From the NCBI RefSeq assembly GCF_003390325.1, contig NZ_QUOK01000006.1, forward strand, positions 124,001 through 188,000: a stretch of DNA of 64,000 nt, in the 5' to 3' direction. The position numbers and the translations under genes are program-made. Below the pieces are notes generated by a model, which saw nothing but the letters and a program-made list of their open reading frames with translations, was not told the DNA's origin and did not search any database. Shown here one piece after another: positions 20,294-26,501 of the stretch. Within the stretch, counting starts at the first letter, position 1. The number at the start of each line of letters is the position of its first letter. Source of the stretch: Rhodohalobacter sp. SW132. Lineage in GTDB: Bacteria > Bacteroidota > Rhodothermia > Balneolales > Balneolaceae.

Positions 20294-20342
20294 AATAGAA
20301 GTTAGAAGGAAAAAATAAGAAGGGAATTGACGGGGGACCGGA
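20294..20342 (+). repeat. Degenerate purine-rich tract after the surface lipoprotein gene
   Basis: Directly after the stop codon comes a run of A/G-rich near-heptamers (GAATAG, AAGTTAG, AAGGAAA, AAATAAG, AAGGGAA) ending in GACGGGGGACCGG. It resembles tracts at 16934-17040 and 14181-14209 in composition and placement. Confidence 0.5.
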
Positions 20343-20454
20343 GTTTGTTTGAAAACCGATAACAGAAGATGATTTTTTTCTGGGTAGTGCAAATTATCGT
20401 GGCAACACCTTTAATTATTAAAATATCCCAGCATCGGCAATAATTGAACCTTCA

Positions 20455-21006
20455 ATGCAACTATTTCGTCTAACTAACACCACTCTCTTTATTAGTTATT
20501 GGGTGTTTATGATCGTCACCTACCCTACTTTACCTGATCAGATCCCCATGCACTTTGGGGCAAACGGAGAGGCTACCCGTTTTTCCGAAACGTCCATATT
20601 CAGCTGGTTTCTGGTACCGATAATTATTTCCATTATTTTGCTTCCCATCCTATATCTCATCAGAAATACTCAAACCTTACCGATCGATTCACCCTGGTTC
20701 AATTTCCCTTTTAAAGAGCACATTTTAGAACTCGAAAAGGATCAACAAGAAAAATTTCAATCCCTTGTAAGCAGATATACAGGCCTGCTACTACATACCG
20801 CGTTTTTCTGGATGATTATTTTGTTTTTAGCTGTCGCGATGTATAACTACATATACGCAACCACTGAATATTCTATTCCTTTATTTCCTTTTTTGATGGT
20901 ACACTTGCTATTGATGGGCGTGCACGTAGGGTGGATAGTTGTTCGATTTAAGAAAAGAGTTGGATTGAAGCTAACCGGGATTGATGGGAATTCTTTGGAG
21001 GGGTAG
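20455..21006 (+). CDS. DUF1648 domain-containing membrane protein
   Basis: A 183-aa membrane protein with about four hydrophobic segments. The N-terminal part has the DUF1648 hallmark LPDQIPMHFGANGEATRF between two membrane segments, as in the SdpI/YhfL-like families. DUF1648 is found in immunity and sensor proteins such as SdpI of Bacillus, but also in many uncharacterised transporters and membrane regulators, so no role is assigned. It stands alone between the surface lipoprotein and the toxin-antitoxin pair. Confidence 0.8.
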   Translation: MQLFRLTNTTLFISYWVFMIVTYPTLPDQIPMHFGANGEATRFSETSIFSWFLVPIIISIILLPILYLIRNTQTLPIDSPWFNFPFKEHILELEKDQQEKFQSLVSRYTGLLLHTAFFWMIILFLAVAMYNYIYATTEYSIPLFPFLMVHLLLMGVHVGWIVVRFKKRVGLKLTGIDGNSLEG

Positions 21007-21046
21007 TGGCTGCATAATTGAAGGATTATATTTCTATACAAACCAC

Positions 21047-21361
21047 TCAGGGACTGTTTGCATTATTTATTTTCTTCTGTAGTTGCGCCGGATTTTGTCG
21101 GTTATCCCAAACCAGAAGGATTTTAATGTAGTTAGAATAGTTTCTATAAAACAGTGAGACAGATTTATGAATATACAGTTGACGAAACTCACTATTGTTG
21201 AAAGGTGGAGCCAGTTCTGGATTGCTTATTATTTGTTCAATTCGAAAATCTAATTGATTCAGAAATTCATCGATCACATGTTCATCCCAAATTTCTCCGA
21301 TGAAATTCGTGGTCTCCCGTAAAGATTCTCTTGCTGTTGGCGTCCAAATTACTTTCTTCAA
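21047..21361 (-). CDS. ParE/RelE-type toxin
   Basis: A 104-aa member of the ParE/RelE plasmid-stabilisation fold. Typical features are KKVIWTPTARESL at the N-terminus, a helix pair and the closing strand IKILLVWDNRQNP (the usual I-x-I-x-x-(V/I)-(W/F)-(D/H)-x-R-Q-(D/N)-P). I place the start at TTG 21361 rather than at an ATG 42 bases upstream, because the TTG overlaps the antitoxin TGA stop as TTGA and the product then begins exactly where family members do. Target (gyrase or ribosome) is not predicted. It is the downstream partner of the 69-aa antitoxin. Confidence 0.85.
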   Translation of the reverse strand: MKKVIWTPTARESLRETTNFIGEIWDEHVIDEFLNQLDFRIEQIISNPELAPPFNNSEFRQLYIHKSVSLFYRNYSNYIKILLVWDNRQNPAQLQKKINNANSP

Positions 21362-21567
21362 TGCCTTTTGAGAATATCCCGGGAGTTGGTGTGCTCGATG
21401 CAATCGTCATGTTTTTCGGAATCTGAAATGCTAAGTAATTCAGCAATCTCCTTGGGAAGATCATCCAATGAGGATTTACGAAGTCCTTCAATCTGATCAA
21501 TTACGCTTTCATCTTCAAGGTTCGTAATCCAATTGATAATGGATATTTTTTTCTGATCAATTGTCAT
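21358..21567 (-). CDS. Antitoxin of the ParE-type pair
   Basis: A 69-aa acidic protein opening with MTIDQKKISIINWITNL and carrying IDQIEGLRKSS, the pattern of short addiction-module antitoxins that precede ParE-like toxins in Bacteroidota. The C-terminal part would wrap the toxin. Its TGA overlaps the toxin TTG, pointing to coupled translation. The ATG at 21567 fits the family length. Promoter and operator should lie in the 180 bases between this gene and the divergent ATPase gene. Confidence 0.8.
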   Translation of the reverse strand: MTIDQKKISIINWITNLEDESVIDQIEGLRKSSLDDLPKEIAELLSISDSEKHDDCIEHTNSRDILKRH

Positions 21568-21746
21568 GAACTTAAACTAATGAAATTCCAATTTGAACAC
21601 AATTTATGCCAATGACCTTAGCCGCATCAAATACGGGATTTTACTGTAAACCATTAGGTGAGACATTCTATACCAACGTTTATCTTGTCTGCCAACTTCG
21701 TATCTTAGGTATAAATCAATGATCATCGAACGAACCTTTCACTGCG

Positions 21747-23657
21747 ATGGCTCAAAATCATTCCCACGGCCCTTCCGAGATTACGCTTACTATAGTCTGT
21801 GCCGTCTCCCTTTCGCTGGGCGCCATTTCCGATTACACGCAGCTTCTGCCGGATTCGTTCTCGATCTATTTTTATATCATCTCCTATATCAGCGGCGGAT
21901 ATTACGGGACGAAGGATACACTAAAGCAGCTTGCCCGCTTTAAAATTGATATCCATTTTTTGATGATCAGCGCCGCCATCGGAGCCGCGGTTCTGGGTCA
22001 GTGGATTGAAGGTGCCATTCTGCTGTTTCTCTTTTCGCTCAGTGGTGCCCTCGAACATTATGCGCTGGACAAAAGCCGGACAGCCATTCACTCGCTTCTG
22101 CAGCTTCGCCCCTCGCAGGCACTCCGTATCAATCCGGATGAGAGCGAGGAGACCGTACCTATTGAAGAGCTGAAAATCGGGGACAAAGTTATCGTTAAAC
22201 CGGGCGAGCACATTCCGATTGACGGAAAAATCATCAAAGGAGAAACCACGGTCGATCAATCCGCCATCACAGGTGAGAGCGTCCCTGTTTCAAAATCTGC
22301 GAATGACACCGTTTTTGCAGCCACGCTGAACGAAAACGGTGTGATTGAGCTGAAAGTGACCAAACGGCCGGAGGATACGACGGTTTCCAAGATCATAGAA
22401 CTGGTGGAAAAAGCGCAGAAAAACCGGGCCAAAACCCAGCGCTTCCTCGACTCATTTGAACCCAGGTATGCCGTGAGCATTGTGCTGTTTGTGATCGGTT
22501 TGATATTCATCCCCTGGCTGATTTTCGGGCACGAATTCGATCCCACATTCTACCGGGCCATGACCGTGCTCGTGGTGGCCTCGCCCTGCGCGCTGATCAT
22601 CAGCACTCCAGCATCTATTATCTCTGCAATTGCGAACGGTGCAAAAAAAGGCGTGCTTTTCAAAGGCGGTGCCTATGTGGAGCAGACCGTGGAAATCGAC
22701 ACCATCGCTTTCGATAAAACCGGAACGTTAACCGAAGGCAAGCCTGCAGTTACCGACCTCTGGGCCTGGAATGATATAGATTCAAATCTATCGAACCGCC
22801 CATCCGACACCCAAACCATGCTGGCAATTGCGGCCGGCTGTGAAATTCACTCCGAACATCACCTCGCGTCTGCCATCGTTGATAAAGCAGCCGAAATGGA
22901 AATTGTGCCACAAAAAACAGAGCAGATGCAGGCCGTTCCGGGGAAAGGCGTAACGGCTCAGCTCGAAGGCTCCTTCGTTTCAGTAGGAAACCTGAAGATG
23001 TATGAGGATGTAATTCCGAAATGGGATTCTCAGTTTCGAAGCAAAGCAGAAACTCTTCGAAATGAAGGCAAAACGGTGGTTTTTGTGGTGCGTGATGATA
23101 GCCCGATCGGACTCATCGCCCTGGCTGATCAACTTCGTCCGGCTGCCGCTCAAACCATCAAAGAGCTGCGGGAGCTCGGCATCAAAAAAATGGTGATGCT
23201 CACCGGCGACAATCGCGGCGTTGCTGAGTCGATCGGGGCACAGCTCGGCCTGGATGAAATTCATGCTGATCTGCTGCCTGAACAGAAGGTAGATGTCATC
23301 GAAAAACTAAAAGCTGTCGGAACGGTTGCTATGATCGGGGACGGTGTGAACGACGCTCCCGCGCTTGCGATAAGTCATCTCGGCATTGCCATGGGCGCCG
23401 CGGGAACCGACGTTGCTCTCGAAACAGCCGATATAGTACTGATGGGAGACGATCTCACCAAACTCCCCTACCTGATTTCTCTCTCCCGAAAATCAAAAAA
23501 AGTAGTCTGGCAGAATATCCTGTTCAGTATGGCAATCATCCTGATGCTGCTCCTTGGCGTATTCCTGATCGACCTGCCGCTTACGCTCGGCGTGATTGGC
23601 CACGAGGGCAGCACGCTGCTTGTGGTTCTGAATGGCCTGCGGCTGTTGTGGAACTGA
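21747..23657 (+). CDS. P1B-4-type metal-transporting ATPase (CoaT/CtpD/PfeT-like)
   Basis: An inner-membrane heavy-metal efflux ATPase of 636 aa. It has no CxxC metal-binding N-domain, only a short His-containing start (MAQNHSHGPSE). Motifs: TGES in the actuator loop, membrane motif S279-P-C281, phosphorylation site D323-KTGTLTEGK, TGDN and GDGVNDAPA. The last helix holds H619-E-G-S-T623 followed by LNGLRLLWN. SPC plus HEG(G/S)T defines the P1B-4 group, linked to Fe(II)/Co(II) export; the metal here is inference. Oddity: the nucleotide-domain His-Pro signature reads SEHH (H371-H372). The final 56 coding bases are duplicated at 34445. Confidence 0.92.
   Translation: MAQNHSHGPSEITLTIVCAVSLSLGAISDYTQLLPDSFSIYFYIISYISGGYYGTKDTLKQLARFKIDIHFLMISAAIGAAVLGQWIEGAILLFLFSLSGALEHYALDKSRTAIHSLLQLRPSQALRINPDESEETVPIEELKIGDKVIVKPGEHIPIDGKIIKGETTVDQSAITGESVPVSKSANDTVFAATLNENGVIELKVTKRPEDTTVSKIIELVEKAQKNRAKTQRFLDSFEPRYAVSIVLFVIGLIFIPWLIFGHEFDPTFYRAMTVLVVASPCALIISTPASIISAIANGAKKGVLFKGGAYVEQTVEIDTIAFDKTGTLTEGKPAVTDLWAWNDIDSNLSNRPSDTQTMLAIAAGCEIHSEHHLASAIVDKAAEMEIVPQKTEQMQAVPGKGVTAQLEGSFVSVGNLKMYEDVIPKWDSQFRSKAETLRNEGKTVVFVVRDDSPIGLIALADQLRPAAAQTIKELRELGIKKMVMLTGDNRGVAESIGAQLGLDEIHADLLPEQKVDVIEKLKAVGTVAMIGDGVNDAPALAISHLGIAMGAAGTDVALETADIVLMGDDLTKLPYLISLSRKSKKVVWQNILFSMAIILMLLLGVFLIDLPLTLGVIGHEGSTLLVVLNGLRLLWN
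23599..23654 (+). repeat. Left copy of a 56-bp direct repeat (3' end of the ATPase gene)
   Basis: These bases encode HEGSTLLVVLNGLRLLWN plus the base pair before it, and recur at 34445-34500 in the same orientation with 53 of 56 identities. This copy is the functional gene end. The similarity stops abruptly before the first base and after the stop codon. Confidence 0.9.
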
Positions 23658-23839
23658 TTTCCCGATCAAAAACGGTGATCGTTCAATATATCTGCTCCCT
23701 CATTCGTCAAATTCTATGTCAACCAAAGACTCTCTTCTTCAAGATTTTTTGAATTCTGATATAAATATGAACTGAAATCAATCAATATATATCCTATAAC
23801 ACCATATCCGGTATTTCTTCTTTTTTTTGAAAGTGCTTA

Positions 23840-23868
23840 GGGGTAGGCCACCCATTCAACTGTAGAAT
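23840..23868 (+). promoter_or_regulatory. Predicted ECF-sigma promoter of the poly-Asp lipoprotein gene
   Basis: GGGGTA (23840-23845), 16 bases, then GTAGAAT (23862-23868), 37 bases before the ATG at 23906. The -35 word and the 16-base spacing match three other sites in this block; the -10 word differs in its second half. The sequence CTACCCC at 23881-23887 forms an inverted match to the -35 region and could be incidental. Confidence 0.65.
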
Positions 23869-23905
23869 AGGTACATACACTACCCCAAAACAAAAAACAA
23901 AAACT

Positions 23906-24631
23906 ATGAAGAAGCAAATATACACAATCTTAAATCTGGTTCTGATATCCACAATCCTATTTGTGGGTTGCGATATCATGCAATCAAGTACAGACGCCCC
24001 TTCTGAAGTTCAGATTCGAATGCAGGTTAATGCAACCACATCCTCATCTGCGGCCAAACAGATGATGGGTTTGAACCAGGAAGAGGGAATTGTCATTGAA
24101 GAGGTTAAACTTTTCATTGAAGAGATGGAGCTCGAGAGCATTCAAAACGATTCTCTCGACTTCGAAATTGAAAACTTTATCGTAAACCTTCCGCTTGATG
24201 GTTCTCCGCTGATCATCACGGAAAGGGAAATACCGGCCGGACTTTATGATGAGTTTGAACTTGAAATCGAAAAACCAGATGACGACGATATTGTAGTTAA
24301 CGACCCCGATTTTCGTGATGAAACCGGTAGTTATTCCCTGGTGGTAAAGGGTTTATATAACGGCGAGGAATTCACTTTCCGCTCATCCGAAGATTTTGAA
24401 ATCGATATCGATCTGAATCCACCGCTTGAAATCTCTGAGTCCGGAAATTCTGTACTCGTTGTTTCAATTGACGTAAACAGTTGGTTTAAAGGCGATAATG
24501 GTGAAGATCTTGACCCTAAAGATTTTCAAAATACGGAACGAATCAACGAAAACATCGAGCACTCATTTGAAGGATTTGAAGAGATGTTTGACGATGATGA
24601 CGATGACGATGATGATGATGATGATGATTAA
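23906..24631 (+). CDS. Acidic lipoprotein with a C-terminal poly-aspartate tail (DUF4382-like)
   Basis: A 241-aa secreted lipoprotein: signal peptide MKKQIYTILNLVLISTILFV, lipobox Cys22 (LFVGC). The body has an amino-terminal beta-strand/Glu-rich region (QEEG, VIEEVK, FIEEMELES at about residues 57-79), then ITEREIPAGLYDEFELEIEK, a strand pattern like DUF4382 proteins of Bacteroidota, though I hold that match loosely. It ends in an unbroken run of 13 Asp, coded by a GAT/GAC microsatellite. Cation binding is a plausible guess. A predicted ECF promoter precedes it and a terminator follows. It is next to a gamma-carboxylase homologue read from the same promoter type. Confidence 0.75.
   Translation: MKKQIYTILNLVLISTILFVGCDIMQSSTDAPSEVQIRMQVNATTSSSAAKQMMGLNQEEGIVIEEVKLFIEEMELESIQNDSLDFEIENFIVNLPLDGSPLIITEREIPAGLYDEFELEIEKPDDDDIVVNDPDFRDETGSYSLVVKGLYNGEEFTFRSSEDFEIDIDLNPPLEISESGNSVLVVSIDVNSWFKGDNGEDLDPKDFQNTERINENIEHSFEGFEEMFDDDDDDDDDDDDD
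24588..24630 (+). repeat. GAT/GAC trinucleotide microsatellite coding poly-Asp
   Basis: About 14 consecutive GAT or GAC codons end the lipoprotein gene; the last six are pure GAT. Replication slippage would change the tail length by whole Asp residues without shifting frame until the TAA at the end. Confidence 0.85.
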
Positions 24632-24662
24632 TCCTTCAGATGTATAATACCCTAAACCAAAA

Positions 24663-24694
24663 AAAGCCTGTCCCAAAATGTGACGGGCTTTTCT
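24663..24694 (+). terminator. Rho-independent terminator after the poly-Asp lipoprotein gene
   Basis: A 10-bp stem AAAGCCTGTC / GACGGGCTTT with one G-T pair, a short A-rich loop, and TTTTCT after it. It lies about 30 bases after the stop codon and directly before the next predicted ECF promoter, so the two genes are probably separate transcripts. Confidence 0.85.
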
Positions 24695-24698
24695 ATTA

Positions 24699-24727
24699 GG
24701 GGTAATCCGGGAGTATGATTGTACTAT
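24699..24727 (+). promoter_or_regulatory. Predicted ECF-sigma promoter of the gamma-carboxylase-like gene
   Basis: GGGGTA (24699-24704), 16 bases, GTACTAT (24721-24727), 33 bases before the ATG at 24761. It agrees with the consensus built from the sites at 23840, 31815 and 34258. Confidence 0.75.
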
Positions 24728-24760
24728 AATTGAAATGGTTTTCTATATGAATTCAATACT

Positions 24761-26227
24761 ATGTTTCACTATAAAAAATGGATTTCGCGGCTAAATCAAC
24801 CGGTTCACGCCGGCAGCCTGGCAGCATTCCGAATTTTGTTCGGCCTTGTAATGCTTTGGGAGGTTTACAGATATTTCGACAGGGGCTGGATTGAACGCTA
24901 TTGGGTAGATCCCGTTTTCAATTTTAAGTATGAGTGGTTTGAATGGGTCCATCCCCTATCTGCCGATGGGATGACGTTGCTGTTTTACCTGCTTGGTATT
25001 CTTTCAGTTACCATAACCATCGGTCTCTTTTACAGAGTCAGCGCAACGCTGTTTTTCCTGATTTTCACCTACACATTTCTCCTGGAACAGGCCCGCTATC
25101 TCAACCACTTTTATCTCGTTATCCTCATCAGTTTTCTGATGGCAATATTACCAGCTCATCGCGGATATTCAGTTGACGCCTGGCTTTTCCCGAAACTTCG
25201 AAAAGCAGTTGTTCCGTTCTGGACGGTTTGTCTGATGCAGTTTCAGATTGGAATCGTCTACTTTTTTGGAGGAATTGCCAAACTGAATGCTGACTGGATC
25301 ACCGGATCGCCCATGGACGCCTGGCTTCCACGAAGATCCGATTTCCCCGGAGTGGGTGAGTATTTTGCAGTACCGGAGGTTGTATTCTTTATAAGTTATT
25401 CCGGTCTGCTGCTTGATCTTTTAGCACTGCCGCTTCTGCTCTACCGCAAAACACGACCCTATATGGCTGCCGCTCTCGTGATGTTTCATCTCACCAATGA
25501 TCGGCTATTTACCATCGGCATTTTTCCGTGGTTCATGATTGCGGCCTTAACCATCTTTCTACCGCCCTCCTGGCCCCGTAACCTCAGAAACTATCTTACG
25601 CGGAAGTCTCTCAATCAAAAACTATTTCTCACGGCTATCGGCCTTGCGGGAGCTTTTGTAGGCATATGGTTTCATGAGGGATATAGCACTCTTCCATTCC
25701 TTACTGCTTTTATGATTACAATCGTGCTGGTTTGGGATTTTCATAAAAATCCGGCAGTGACAAAAGATTTGTTCAAAGAGCCTGTCGCTGGAAAAGTGGG
25801 TTCACTCGTTGTGGCCGGACTCTCTATTTGGATCTTGATTCAGCTTCTGGTGCCGATGCGCCATGTGGTTATACCCGGCAATCCGAGCTGGACCGAAGAA
25901 GGGCATCGGTTTGCCTGGCACATGAAACTGCGAAGTAAATCGTGCAATGAACAATTTTATGTTAAACATCGCGATACAGGCGAGAAAGTTGCCATACAAG
26001 GTATGCCGTTTCTTGAAAACTGGCAGCGGCGAAAGGTTTCAGCACGTCCCCAGTTGGTGATTCAATACGCTTCATTTCTCAGTGAAGTCAATCAAGGTCA
26101 GCCGGTGTATGCGGATATTGAGTGTTCACTGAATGGCGCATCCCACAGGCAGCTGGTTGATCCTGATGTGGATTTAACCGGGGTTGAATTCAGGGATTGG
26201 AAGAAGAATGACTGGATTTTAAGGTAG
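24761..26227 (+). CDS. Vitamin K-dependent gamma-glutamyl carboxylase homologue (HTTM family)
   Basis: A 488-aa membrane enzyme candidate with several helices in the N-terminal 300 residues and a soluble beta-rich C-terminus. It aligns by eye to animal GGCX over its whole length: NHFYLVILISFLMA (H116, matching human His160), YSVDAW, IVYFFGGIAKLNADW (K174, matching catalytic Lys218), the LDLLALPLLL helix, NDRLFTIGIFPW, WHMKLRSKS, and RQLVDPDVDLTGVEFRDW near the end. The 58-residue spacing between the two key residues equals that of the human enzyme. GGCX turns Glu into gamma-carboxyglutamate using reduced vitamin K; whether this bacterial protein does so is unproven. It has its own predicted ECF promoter. 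Confidence 0.85.
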   Translation: MFHYKKWISRLNQPVHAGSLAAFRILFGLVMLWEVYRYFDRGWIERYWVDPVFNFKYEWFEWVHPLSADGMTLLFYLLGILSVTITIGLFYRVSATLFFLIFTYTFLLEQARYLNHFYLVILISFLMAILPAHRGYSVDAWLFPKLRKAVVPFWTVCLMQFQIGIVYFFGGIAKLNADWITGSPMDAWLPRRSDFPGVGEYFAVPEVVFFISYSGLLLDLLALPLLLYRKTRPYMAAALVMFHLTNDRLFTIGIFPWFMIAALTIFLPPSWPRNLRNYLTRKSLNQKLFLTAIGLAGAFVGIWFHEGYSTLPFLTAFMITIVLVWDFHKNPAVTKDLFKEPVAGKVGSLVVAGLSIWILIQLLVPMRHVVIPGNPSWTEEGHRFAWHMKLRSKSCNEQFYVKHRDTGEKVAIQGMPFLENWQRRKVSARPQLVIQYASFLSEVNQGQPVYADIECSLNGASHRQLVDPDVDLTGVEFRDWKKNDWILR

Positions 26228-26300
26228 TAAATTGAATTTGAAGCCTCAGTTTGAGCTCAGAAGTTGAATATTAAACATATCCCTTAGAGATATTGTGGAT

Positions 26301-26400
26301 TTCACCACGAGGACACGAGGACTCGAAGGTTCACGAAGATCAACCTTTTGATTCTGTTATACTTAGTGAAGTCTCGTGACTTTGTACCTTCGGGGTAAAA
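26301..26400. repeat. Degenerate CACGAGGA-type octamer repeat
   Basis: In the 274-base gap between the two convergent genes, CACGAGGA repeats twice followed by CTCGAAGG and TTCACGAAG. About 50 bases later GTCTCGTGA...ACCTTCGG gives partial inverted matches. This style of CACGAAGA-like intergenic repeat is common in Bacteroidota-type genomes. No clean terminator is seen in the gap. Confidence 0.5.
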
Positions 26401-26501
26401 GTATACGGCTGATATTTTTTATCATGTATTTCCTCTCAATCTTTCGAAGGCGGACACTTCTGAAATAGTTCCTACATCGAAATCAGCATAAAATAGAACA
26501 C

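Noticed and set aside
20997-21027. GGGGTA word at the end of the DUF1648 gene as an ECF promoter
   Set aside because: The -10 position reads AGGATTA and no plus-strand gene starts nearby.
23881-23887. CTACCCC as a minus-strand ECF promoter in the lipoprotein leader
   Set aside because: No GTAC-type -10 word at the 16-base distance and no minus-strand gene start follows.
26395-26424. GGGGTA word as a fifth ECF promoter
   Set aside because: The 7-mer after 16 bases is a T-run, not GTA-like, and the orientation faces no gene start.
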